A DNA stretch of 64,000 bases, from positions 17,539,002-17,603,001 of the forward strand of contig NC_045148.1 in the NCBI RefSeq assembly GCF_008831285.2, read 5' to 3'. The DNA comes from Nymphaea colorata. Its lineage: Eukaryota > Streptophyta > Magnoliopsida > Nymphaeales > Nymphaeaceae. The position numbers and the translations under genes were made by a program. This document shows, piece by piece, positions 11,121 to 22,960 of the stretch (positions are counted from its first letter, which is position 1; every line of letters begins with the position of its first letter). The notes beneath the pieces were generated by a model. That model was not told the DNA's origin. It saw nothing but the letters and a program-made list of their open reading frames with translations, and searched no databases.

Positions 11121-14100
11121 TCACAGCCGCAAATCATTGTTAACTCCTGCCCAGTAATTATTGTGGCGAAGTTTCATATCAATTCTTCGCAGCAAGCTTC
11201 CATCAGCTGTTGAAATATATATCTTGTTATAGAAAGCTGTTAGTTGCCTGGTAACCTCATCGTTACCATTCAAATTAAGAGTGTAGCAATATCCACGGTT
11301 ATGGTCTTCCAGATCATTATCATCATCACGGCAAGCTTCCTTAACAGCTTCAAACATGACTTCATCACCAGCATAGTGTCTGATTAAAACCATAATGTTT
11401 CGATGGCTTTCATAATCGATGACATGACCATGGCAGTGTACTCGATGGCTTTCATAGTCGATGACATGACCATGGCAGTGTACATAGTCCATGAGTAGAG
11501 GATCGTTTTCAGATCCGTACGGGAACATGAAAACCATAACTTCTCCCAGAGTCTCAAAACAAGACCAACTACCAGTGATGCTGAACTCCTTCAAATGGTT
11601 AAACCTTATGCCCTGAGAAAAGTTTAACGTTAGTATAAAGTGTTTCACGAGCAGACCAACTAAAGAACTTTTGTACAAGTGTGCAGCATGCATTTATGCT
11701 TATGTGAGGAACACTAGGCAAGGCGGTACCTGGAAGCTCTCCATAAAATTGAAACTTAAGCCTTCACATCCATCCATGAGTAAAACTTCTATGGATTCCA
11801 GGCCTTCAAGGCCACTACAGTAGACGATCTTCTTACATCCTTGCAGATTCAGTGACTTCAAGTTTGTCAGGTTTGAGAAATCAAGCGGCATTTTCAAATC
11901 TGTGCAATCTTTGGCTTCCAGAGTGATTAAAGTAGAAGGAAGCTTTGGGATTGCAGAAAGTTTGGAGCAATTTCCAAGAATTAGATTTTCAAGTGAAAGC
12001 AGCTGATGCATGTTGTCTGGCAATCTGATCAGATTTTCGCACATTCTCATACTTAAGAATTTCAATTTCTCGAGGCAACCTAGGGATTCATCAAGCTCAG
12101 TCAAACTGGTGCAATCATCAAGTATCAGCTTCTGAAGGTGTGGAACACTGGCAAAGCCAGGGCTGCTGTTGAGATGTGCACAAGAGGATAAATCCAAGAC
12201 TTTCAGTCCATGAAAAACCTGCAATCAGATATTTACTTCTTTCTGAATAAATACACAAATCAAAATAGAAGAAAAAGAGACATGCCATATTTGGCATTGT
12301 TTTCTAGGCTGCGACAGTGTTTTTTTTTCTCGATTCCTGAAAAAAAAAAGCGATGAACTTATGCTAGATTCATAAAACATACCCCATCTTCTAATTTGAT
12401 GTTCAACTGAGTTCCACTTGGTGCTGACTCATTCCATAGCTGGGTAATATTACTTTGAGATAGAATAAGGATGGAAAGTTTCTTAAATCTGCAGTCTAAT
12501 GGGAGTGACTCTGATGGACATCCTCTCCACTCCAGCCATTTCAAATCTTCCGGAAAATGGCAAAAGTCATTGTTTTCGAAATTGGCAAAATTTACGCGGA
12601 GCAGTCTTAGCTGATGTAATCGTTCAAATGCTTCAGTACCCAAATCTATCTGTCCTCCCTCTTCTAAATTGAGAGAGATGCCTTCAATACGCTCCCCAGT
12701 TTCCTGAACAGCAGAAAGCAGAACGACTCAGCATATAATTCAAATTAGGCACCCAATTGACTTCGTAAGTGGTTGAACCACTAGTCATATCTTCAACAAA
12801 AATGATAAACCGAGAAGTTGATTGGTATGTCCGGAATTCTGCATATTTATTATAAAATGGTTATAAAATAATAAACTTAAATATGCTGAAGAACAGAAGG
12901 ATTTTTCATTCAATATAATGGGAAAATACTATGTTAAGTGCCTCAAAAGATGTAGGTGTCTTCCATGATTTCTAGCTGTCTGTAACTGAAAAATCAGTCC
13001 AATATTTATGATTGTTGCCGCGTTTCAAAATAAAATATGCTGGAATGCTGAGTACCGAAAATCATATAGAAGTAGACAGGAGAGGGATCGTCCCTTTGCA
13101 ACTTACAGTTGCTTGTGTTTATGTCAGCACATGGTCAACAAAGTCAAGTTATAGCCTGTAAGTATTATATTAATGAAAGGCAGTACTTTTTTAAGGGAAA
13201 AAAACAATGCATAAAAGTAAAGGAGAAGACGAAAAGACAAAGAGAGATGGAGGTTTATAAAACCAGAAGCCAAGAAAAGAAATTCTTACTTCATTGTTCT
13301 GCAATGCCTCTGTTATTCCATCCTCATTCCAAAACCTACTTCGCATAACGCCTTCACTTATAACTATTTCTCTGCCCATGTCTCGAATTCGGTCGTGCAT
13401 CACAAACTCATCCTTTTCGCTATCAATTTGGACGAGAGACTTGCGAAGAAGCACTTCAATTGCACTACTGGGGTGAAGTCCACAGGCCTCCCACATATGC
13501 ATCGCATACTCTTTGCCTCGTCCAATGAAGAAACACGCTATATCTAAAAAAATGCGCTTTTCATTTGAATCCAACTCTTCGTAAGCGATTCTTAGTCTTT
13601 CTTGGATCCCCCCGTGCTGAATCCCTTGAACATCTTGATCTTGAGCTGACATTAACCTGACCAGCATCTCTTCCCATTCATCTTCAGTTCTTATGTTATA
13701 AAACAGAGAACCAAATATCTCAAGCTCCAACGGCAGTCCACCAGTAAGTTGCACAACTTGCTCCGATAACTCCACAAACCCTTCCAATGGTCGCTCACTC
13801 AGAAAAGCATGATAACTGAACAGTCTAAGGGATTCGTCTTCATCCAATTCATTTGGCTTATAGATTTTATGATTTTCTATACCTTTCATAATCAGAACGT
13901 CCTCACACCTTGTTGTGACTATGATCTTACTTCCTGCAGCAAATAAATGCTGCCGGTCTAGCAGTTCATCAATTTGGTCCACGCGATCGACGTCGTCGAG
14001 AATGACAAGAGCCCTCTTCATGGTAGGCGCGTCCTTTTCGAGGCCAGTTTCCGAAATTTCACTGATTAGCTGACCCCGCAAAGAGGCAAGTCCATTAGGC

Positions 14101-14394
14101 TGCTTCGATTTTTCACTGATGTCGGAAAGGAAGCTGGTGGCTTCAAATTGATTGCTTAATTCATTGCAAACGGCCTTGGCAATAGTTGTCTTGCCGATTC
14201 CTCCAACCCCTTGAATCCCAATAATGCTTGTGTGATCGTCGCCCGAGCACAACAAGTTTGTAACATCATCGACACGAGATTCTATACCAACAGTGTGATT
14301 TGCTACATTGAAAGGTCTCCTGTTTGATGATAATCTCCCGTCTAATGTTCTCATGACGTCGTTAACAACAAGCAGAACCAGCTTTTGTTCTGGA
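11121..14394 (-). CDS. NB-ARC-LRR resistance protein of TNL type (copy 2), TIR exon not found
   Basis: Four exons splice cleanly: 14394-13290, 12703-12383, 12218-11730 and 11612-11121 (stop TGA), about 802 codons in one frame. NB-ARC motifs in order are P-loop GGIGKTT, RNBS-A FEATSFLSDISEKSK, kinase-2 ALVILDDVD, RNBS-B GSKIIVTTR, GGLPLEL, RNBS-D IFLDIACFF and MHD (FVMHDRIRDMG). The LDDVD tryptophan-free form and RNBS-A are TNL-type. LRR exons follow (LKWLEWRGCP, LKVLDLSSC, LKSLNLQGCKKI), then a non-LRR C-terminal exon that may be a post-LRR (C-JID-like) domain. Such proteins detect pathogen effectors and trigger cell death. The first base of the NB exon needs a two-nucleotide overhang, exactly what a TIR exon donates, yet no TIR sequence appears between 14395 and 18387. 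The gene may be 5'-truncated, or the TIR exon may be very distant. No in-frame stop interrupts the visible exons. Confidence 0.75.
11401..11484 (-). repeat. 42-bp in-frame tandem duplication in the last exon of TNL copy 2
   Basis: CGATGGCTTTCATA begins at 11401 and again at 11443. The duplication encodes VHCHGHVIDYESHR twice, keeping the reading frame. One base differs between units, so it is recent. Confidence 0.9.
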
Positions 14395-14756
14395 CTGTGG
14401 AGGCATAACAACAAAGAGTCAGAAAAACAAAAACACACATACAGATCAGGTCACATATTATTCTACGTTAACAATGTAAAGCACCACTATAACGGGGACA
14501 CCCGTCGAACATAATTCAGGTGGCTTGGTGCTTTTCCTTTTCGATGTAGCCACTCGTTGCTTTGTCAAGTTGTCGGTGCATATATAAAGTTGCAAGGGAG
14601 CTTACTCAAACGGCTCAGACTGAAAGAAACGATATGATCCAGATTTTTTTTGTTTGAAATGGAGAGTATCTGAGACAATGCCTTGTTTCAAAAAGAAAAA
14701 TGCTTAAATCATTCTGTTGGGAATTGACTGGATATTGAACACTCGTATCAATAGTG

Positions 14757-14976
14757 TAGTGGCAGAGCCAGACATTTCTGTTTCTGAAGCACGATTACTT
14801 AAAATTTTAAACTCTTAAGGAGTATTCCATATATAAAAAAATGAAAATTAACAATGTTTATATGTGTAAATGAAGCAAATTCCAGTACGAGGCACTCATA
14901 TATATATATGAAAAAGTTTATATGGGACTGGTGAGGGCAATTGCCGGCAGCAGCCGGCAAAGTAGCTCCACCACTA
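14757..14976. mobile_element. Probable 220-bp miniature inverted-repeat element
   Basis: The left end TAGTGGCAGAGC and right end GCTCCACCACTA are inverted copies with two mismatches. The interior is AT-rich and non-coding. An intact 8-bp target duplication was not found, so the superfamily (hAT-like by end sequence) is tentative. Confidence 0.55.
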
Positions 14977-15159
14977 CATATCAATGGAATGATTTGAACG
15001 GGTACCTAATGTGGAAACAAATTGTACCGTCGAAATAGTGCGCCATAGAAATTATCAAACAACAAGAAAATAAGCTCTCAAGGAACAAATCAGCGAACAC
15101 TTGTGAGTTACTTGGTTCAGCGATATAACTATATCCGTGGGCAAATAAGGAAACATGTC

Positions 15160-15800
15160 TTCACTATTGACGGCATTTAGAATGTAAGAATTTCGAGTTA
15201 GGTAAAGGGATTCATGTCCATAAAGAGTTGGATCTATAGAGATTCAGATCCATACCACAGAATCTGAATGTGTTAATCTAACTTTTCTCTATTTGGAGAG
15301 CTCTAGAACCCATTTTATAAGTAGAATTCTGGAATATTAAATATAAAACACTTTTTCCAAAGTTACTTTCCTTTACTTTCCTTAAAGCCAAGTCAAAGGA
15401 GAATCACTCGCTCATTGACCACTAAATATTAAGGTAATCTTTTAAGCTATCAACTGCACGGACTATTTATCTTTTTTTTTTGGGGGGTGGGAGGGAATGG
15501 GGCGTCCTTTCAAGCAGAGCTAATGCAAAGCAAACTCAGACCCCATCTCGTATCAGAGTCTAAGATCTCGTTTATGTTTATATTGTTAGTTTGGAACCTT
15601 GATGGTATTTAGAATATAAGGATATGTAAAAAAAAAAAAAAGAAAAGAAATCGGATATGTACAAATGGATCAATGGAGATCCAGATCCATACAACTGAAC
15701 CCAAGTCCATTAGTCTAGTCTTTCTCTATTTAAAGAGCAATTGGAAGCCTGGAATATGAAATCAGAAAGATTTTCCTAGCTAGCTACTTCTTTCCTAATC
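15160..15800. repeat. Two diverged direct copies of a roughly 200-bp segment
   Basis: About 15160-15380 and 15596-15800 share in order: GGCATTTAGAATGTAAG / GGTATTTAGAATATAAG, GGAGATCCAGATCCATAC-like strings, TTAGTCTAGTC / TTAATCTAAC, TTTCTCTATTT and GAATAT near the end. They probably represent two insertions of one element or an old duplication. Confidence 0.5.
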
Positions 15801-18387
15801 AACGATTTATTTATGTGTCTCTCAGTTATTTGAAACATCGGTTGGGGTGTGGACAAACTTTGTGCTAGAATGATAGCGTGAAGTTAGCTAGCCATGATTT
15901 GTTGGGTGCATTCCTGATCCTAATACATGATTACCCCGCCCGAGATTAAGCTGCCCACCGCTGGAAAAAGCTTGCTTCTTACCCCTAGGGAGTGTTTGCA
16001 ACACCCACACGGTTCTCAAGGCACTTTGTCTAAGATCCGTTATCAATCGCGGTTGACATATCTTGCTTTTACTATCTCAACTTTTGAGCTGGAACTGAGA
16101 CATGTATCAAAGTTTATTCCGTGTTATATTTATTACAGGAATTATTATTCCGTGTTTGATGTACATGGTATTAAAATACCATTCCTACCTTCGAACCTAC
16201 CTCCCACCTTCATTATCAACCACCATCCCCCTAAAAAATTGGCCATCTGAGCATGAATAACAATCAAACATAGGTCGACGCGCATAAGCTGACTGGAAGC
16301 TGTCAACACATCATGAATATAATTTTTTACCACGGTATTTGCCTTGAAAATCAAATTTCTTGTTTTCTTTTTTCCCTTTCATAAACAAGTTGTATAATCA
16401 GTTTGATGGCAATGCACCGTGGAAACAGTAGATTGTGTTTTGTCGTTTAAAAGATCAAATTACTTTTCGATCTTTGCCAACATTTCACTTCAATAAGAAC
16501 CGATAAAAGAAGTAGCGCGCCTGGTTTTAACTTGATGTTAAATATAAAAGCAAGTTTGTGAACTATCTACGAAGACGTATTAATTTGTAGGCTTAATCGC
16601 CATCAATGCATCACGAAGTTCAGAAAGAAAACTAACGCTCTCTAACACGTTAGACAGGATTTGCAAAGCAGAAGTTGTTCTAAATAGAAAACGCAAGCTT
16701 CACTTCCCACTCCAGCTTAATCTAGAAAACAGTGGACAAATGAAAGAAGGGAAGTAGCAGGCCATATCATATGTTTAGCTCTTCCTCAGCTATGTGATTC
16801 AACAGACAAAAAATAGCCAAGTGTGCCGATGAAAGCTGAGACTATGGAGAGACATACCGATCAGCCAAAGGGTCCGACAGAGAGAGAGCGAGGAAGAGAG
16901 AAAGACAGGGAGAGGGATAAACACAGGCTCAGACAACGTTTCCAAGTGAGCAGCAGAAGAAGCGGCCAACACACACACACACACACACACAGAGGGTCTC
17001 TGTTGCATACCTGAGAGAGGGTGAAGAATACAGTTCCCTGCTGAGATGTGGAAGAAGAGTTCTGCAGAAGCTGAGAAGAGGACGAACGAGTAAGCAATGC
17101 AGGAGGGAGATGTAAGCTTGCAGACAGCTCTAACGACTTTTTATGCCGGTGGAATAATTAGATGCTCGGAGCTAAACAACACAGGGGAGAAAAGTCGCAC
17201 ATAATTGTGCAGACTTCTTTTATAGGTGGACTTGACTTATTTTTTGCGAAATCAACAGGTGCGACTTAGATCCACCCAAATGATGTTTTGTTCTACGTTT
17301 GATGAGATGAGAGACGAAAGTTTTTAATGTATGATGGAATTAAAGTCGAAACTCGGACTATTCAAACGCCCCCTTAATGAGTTGGCCTTGTCCTTTCTTC
17401 TTCTTTTCCAATTTCTTTTGACATTTCGTTTCACTGACTCAGCCCTATTTGCACCTTTCCTTGCTTTTCAAGTTCTCTTTTCAATTGATCTACGTCGTTT
17501 TCTTGACCATGCAGAAAGCAACTCGCAATCTGCTACTCATTTTTGTATTACTTGTAGATTCAGAGGATAAGACCAGTCTTGCAACTTTTCATATCTGCCA
17601 TGAAATTGTTAATACAATGAACTTCTGCTGCCTTGTAAGGAAAACTATTAATTGGCTGCATTCTTGTCTTTTCAGCATTAATGCCTCTATCGATTAATTA
17701 TATTTTTCTTGTCACTAGATCATATATTCATATTCTTACAATTTTATGTAACGTTTTCTTGTTTCTAGAACTTGACGCAGTAGCCGATATACTCGGGCCT
17801 CCGCTGGATTACTTTTGATTTTGGTTTCAGCTTTCCAAAAAAAAAAAAAAAACCTTTAAATTTGAATATTTTTATATTATCTTGATTTTGACATCGTCAA
17901 TATCTCATTTATTTTTCTTAATATAGAACCCCCAAGATAGTTGTCATTATCATTTTCTATTTTTCTAAATTGACCTTGACTTGGTAGGCCGCGGGTTTGA
18001 AGGGTGATAGGATCGTGGGCTAGGGAACTGTCCATGGTTTAATGGTGCTTTTCTATTACTAGAAAACGTCACTGCGGGTGTATTTATTAGAACATAACAT
18101 TTTTAAACTCCATTTTGAAGGCAAAACATTGAGTTTAAGTGTTGAGATTGAGTTTGTGAAAAAGCTCAACTTTTAAAAGAGAGTAAATGACTTAGTCTCA
18201 CATGTTATTAATAGGAAACATTGTTTTTGTCTTGTAATCAATATACACAAACAAAATTTTAAAAACTAGCTGAAAAATTAGATTGCCACAAAATTAATTA
18301 GCTAAAATCACCAGGATTTAAGCAAACCCTCCATCATTTGATCCGTTTAAGGTTTACAAAACGCAAGCCAAGAAAAGAAATTCTTAA

Positions 18388-19291
18388 TTCATTGATCTGC
18401 AATGCCTCTGTTATTCCTTCCTCATTCCAAAGCCTACTTTTGCCTCGTCCAGTGAAGAAACATGCTACATCTAAAAATACGCGCTTTTCATTAGAATCCA
18501 ACTGTTCATAAGCTATTCCGAGTCGTTCTTGGACGCGCTCGTGCTGAATCCCTGGAATATCTTCACCTTGAGCCGACACCAACCTGACCAGCATTTCTTC
18601 CCATTCTTCTTCAGTTCTTTTGTCATAAAACAGAGAACCAAATACCTCAAAGCGCCTCCACCAGTAACTTGCACATCTTGCTCAGATAACCCACAAACCT
18701 GAAACCTTTCCATTGGTTGTTCACTGAGGAAAGCATGATGGCTCAACAGTTTAAAAGATTGGTCATTGTCCAATCCTTTTGGCTTATAGATTGTATGGTT
18801 CTCTATTCCTTTCGTAATCAGAGCGTCCTCACACCTTGTTGTGACTATGATCTTGCTTCCTGCAGCAAATGCATGCTGCTGGTCTAACAGTTCATCAATT
18901 TGGTCCACGCGATCGACGTTGTCGAGACTGACAAGAGCCCTCTTCATGGTAGTCGCATCCTTTTCGAGGCCAGTTTCTTAAATTTCATTAATAAGCTGAC
19001 CCCGCGAAGAGGCAAGTCCATTAGGCTGCTTCGATTTTTCACTGGTGTCGGAAAGGAATCTCGTGGCTTCAAATTGATTGCTTAATACATTGCAAACGGC
19101 CTTGGCAATTGTTATCTTGCCGATTCCTCCAACTCTTGAATCCCAATAATGCTCGTGTGATCGAGCACAGCAAGTTTGTAACATCATCGACAGGAGATTC
19201 TATACCAACGGGGTAACTTGCTACATTCAAAGGTTTCTTGTTTAATTTTCTCACTTCTCCCACAACAAGCGGGACCATTTTTTGTTCTTCA
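18388..19291 (-). pseudogene. TNL copy 3: NB-ARC exon remnant
   Basis: It aligns with the NB-ARC exon of copy 2. The acceptor CCACAG|T at 19292 is kept. Motifs are spread over three frames: VGIESPVDDVTNLLC, then VGGIGKITIAKAVC (P-loop Thr changed to Ile), then a stop after LINEI. ALVSLDNVD follows (kinase-2 Asp changed to Asn), with GSKIIVTTR, then a frameshift at the GLPL region, then VFLDVACFF. The sequence jumps from GRGK directly to SRLWNEE, so about 65 codons including MHD are deleted. The donor GT after LQINE has become TT. No LRR exons follow. It cannot bind nucleotide or switch; it is a relic. Confidence 0.85.
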
Positions 19292-22200
19292 CTGTGGAGA
19301 CATAACAGGAAAGAGTCAGAAAACAAAAGCTCACATCTTCTGATTAATTTAATATATGTTTCCTACAGCTAGCTTTAAATCATGCTCTGACGTATCGTCC
19401 AAGATTGCCGATCTATGAGACGAGTGTTTACTCCACCAAATAGAAACCGTCGCCTCTTCTGAACTCATTACTGCAGTGAATTCAAGCTGGAAAATAAATC
19501 TTTTGGAAGTTGGAACATGAGCCTTTACTTTATTTCAAAGTTTTCGTCAATAGAAAAACAGTTTTTACCACATCCTGATACTAAAGAACTCGAACCTGTT
19601 GAAAATTATGATTGCTTGAAGGAGTGCGAGTTGGGTGTTAATGTGAATCATCTGTTCATCCCCGTGCCGTCGTATCCAGTCCTTCACTCCAAAGAAAAGA
19701 GCCATGTGAAATTTCCCGTGACTTGCTTGTACTTTTGTTGGCTTTAACTTTATTAAAGCGTTTGCTAGGTCTTGACAATAACTTGTCTTGACCACACGCG
19801 TTTGTTCTTTTAAGCTAATGCAGCAAGGGGAATAGCTCGACAGGAGCAGCTCAAGCTCAACTTGACGGTTATGTGTTGAGGTCGAGCTCGACTTGATTAA
19901 GGCTCAACAAACTCGTTTGAACAGAATTGATATCATCTGTTACCTATTGAGCTCCAGCTTGTCTCGATTAAGGCTTGATATACTCATTTGAATAGAATTG
20001 ATGTTCATCATCACCTTTTGAACTCGAACTCGACTTGATTAAGGCTCTGAAAACTCGTAAACTTGTTTGAATATATCGACTTGATTAAGGCTTAGAGCTT
20101 GACTCAACAGCTACATGTTGAGCTCGAACTCAACTCGATTATTTGAATGAGTCAACTCATGAATTCGAGCTCGACTCGTTAAGCAAATGACTTGGGTCAA
20201 ACTCGTTCACAAGTCGAGCTTTAACGTGTCGAGCTCGAGTAGCTCGACTCATTATTCACCCCTCCCTAAGAAGCAGTGAACAAACAGCTAGTCCAACGGT
20301 GGCAACCTTGTTGGCCTCTTGGATGAAGACCTACAAATTACGTCATAGGTAACAGTTGAAGGACACGGTAGACCAAGCTTTCCACCTTGGCCAGTTAACC
20401 CTTGCTTCGAAAAAGGGGGATACTGCTTGTGCATGAGAGCTTGGAATTCTGCACTAATTAACTTACATAATAATAATGTAAGACTTTGAGCTAAATTAAT
20501 ATAGATACCAGAAAAATAGTTTTGTCATCAATCGAACGCATCCCCTTTTATGCAATAATTAAGGCGATAATTTTGGTAGCGGTTAAGGACAAGAAGAAAA
20601 GGAGAGGGAACTTGGTGTGACTCTAAATAAGAGTCTATTCAGATACTGAATACTGATATCGTTGCACCCCTACTAAGATGAAAGATACGCAGCATTACAG
20701 TACTAAGATAGTGAGATCTATTAAAAGGACATACGAGTGAAATATTTAATATTTTGCTGCGGAATATATGGCCCCACGTGTCAGTAAACGACATAGCAAA
20801 ACATCCAATCTTTATTTTTATGTAGCTTTTTGCTTGTAAGACCCTAAGTAGTAAAGATGCCAAATAATTGAAGGGTTTTAAAGATGTGAATAGGTCCCAC
20901 TTAGGGTTAGTACTTTATTGGGCGTTTTTTTTAATTTTCTACTTCTTCGTCTAATTTGGAAGCCACAACCTCCCATGTGCATGTTGGCAGCAATTCTTCA
21001 CCCTTTTCTCGAGAGGGATGACAATAAATAACACTTAAAACCCAAATAAAGCCGGGGCACACCGGCCTTACCTACCGACCTGATTTTTAATTCTACCTTT
21101 GAGTCCGTGACCCAGGGTGCCGCACCTGGGCTGGGACCCACTTCAAACTGGGTTCACACTTGGTTCATGGCACGTGACACAAGTCTGGGTACCCATTCTG
21201 GCTGATTAAGCTCGCCATGGCACATGACACAAGACTCTGCTTGGTTTTGCATAGAAAGCTGAGCAAGATTATGAATAAGGAGTTTGCTCATAATCATAGA
21301 CTTGTTTAGATAACAATTTATTAAGATCCATTTGGTATTAGGAACACCTTGTAAGTGAATTTTGGAGTGGCTTCATAAAACACACACTTGGGTAAACTAC
21401 ATATCCACACACACTCATAGATTTGAACGACAAGATCATGTGAAGCTTTGAACATAATCTGTGACTTCATATTTGCCCTGGTTTGAACGGCAACTTCGAA
21501 CGATACTTCATGTTAAAAGACCAACTCTAAAAAGTAAAAAGTGTAAAACATTGTAATTTTTCATGTTGGGCTTTTTCAGTCGAAAAGTTCGAAAAGGAAG
21601 TGCTCGCGTACTGTAACCAGTCAACTCGACCCAGTTTTTACTGTGTAACTTTAAGAAAGGTGGACCCATTAATGGTTATCAATAACATATGAGGTGTATC
21701 AAAAATTAAGAAACATGAGATTCACTTCTCTTTTTAGGTGATAGCTAAAAGGGGGTCCTTGAATTAATGGATTCTTGGAGCTTGCATTATTTTGAGAAGA
21801 TGAAAGCCAACTTGCTGTAAACGAAAGAAGAAAAGGAAACCAAGTTGGCGCTAAGTTCTTGAACACGTGATTGTCCGCTCCTTGAGCTCACCAGTCACGC
21901 TCGAACCTACTTTTAGCTCGACGTAGCCAAAGCGGGTTCGCCTTTGTCATCAATGGCTTAGTCTCGTCTTTTCTTCCTTTTCTCCTAATGTAGAGTTGGT
22001 GATAGACCATCTCAAACAAACTAGTTCAATCCAGTAGAACTGGTGATGACTTTCTTTTATCTAAAAATCTAAAGTTCCGAAGTTGGAACAACTTTAGATC
22101 GCGATTTTTGTTGAATATTTCTGGATAACAATCCTTTTGGATACTGTTTGGAATAAGACATGATTGCCGGTGTCCCCACCATGTGAGATCCACATGACCG

Positions 22201-22960
22201 GCGGTGTTGCCGGACAAGCCACTATTTTGTTAGCTTCGTTATGGGAAACTGGGGATTCGTCCTGATTCCCACACAATATCGCAGGGGGACCAGATGCCAC
22301 CCTTGCCCGAAACCCGACGCGTAGAACCATTCCCTCCTTTCGATCCAAGCACCGGCAAGTGGGAGACATCAATGTTTCCAAGGAAGACGACGACGGAAGT
22401 TCAATTCCCTGGCTTCTTACTTACAAGTTACAACCCACAAACGAATCATCTAACTTCCACACTAGAACTACTCATGGAAGTCAGGTGTGGATAATGCAGA
22501 AACTTCTTCCGATGCAACTATCTGGTTGCCGGGACGGTGAGTGAAGCATCCTCTCAGTCGCCGGGCAAAGTCGATCGCGGGAGGGAGAATCGGCGAAATT
22601 GATTCACGCTCAGAAAGCGGAGAAATGGGACCCAGGAGGAAAGACCTGGAACATAACTGAGAACAGAAAAAGAAAAAGAAAACTGTGCACACATAGTGAT
22701 GATCAACTACCCATAATTAATATAACATAATCTTAAATAATTACACCCACCAACCTCAAGAACAAAAAACTAAAAAATTTTGTGATTTTTAATCACAAAA
22801 TCCAACTACTTCGTTGCTTCACCCCACCAGCCAAAATCTCTGCTTTTTTTTTCTTTGTTACCTTCGCCTGATTTCTCCTTAAGTCGGAAAATCAAAGGTT
22901 TTGCATCAGGTGGGTTTGGTAGTATCGGCCGGTTCGCACCGGCATCGGTTGCCCCGGCTT
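19292..22960. other. Repeat-rich spacer
   Basis: No gene recognised. It contains the GAGCTCGA-rich block at 19830-20250 and GC-rich stretches near 21050-21200. The 5' side of TNL copy 3 (above 19292) shows no TIR exon. Confidence 0.45.
19830..20250. repeat. Degenerate GAGCTCGACTCGATTAAGG-type tandem repeat
   Basis: Units of roughly 80-110 bp with the core GAGCTCGA-CTCGATTAAGGCT and ACTCGTTTGAA recur about five times, each diverged. This is a common plant dispersed repeat; a related CAAGCTTA-rich block occurs at 29690-29850. Confidence 0.65.

Larger units (their letters stand above)
14395..18387. other. Spacer between TNL copies 2 and 3
   Basis: No TIR exon or other gene was recognised. It holds an inverted-repeat element (14757-14976), a diverged duplicated segment (15160-15800), a (CA)n run at 16971-16991 beside a GA-rich stretch, and a poly-A run near 17837. 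About 16130-16240 resembles common GGAATG-type repeats but could not be classified. Confidence 0.45.

Noticed and set aside
16799-17097. Upstream coding exon for TNL copy 2
   Set aside because: The minus-strand frames are Ser/Leu/Val-Cys runs from CT and CA repeats, start without ATG, and show no TIR motif.
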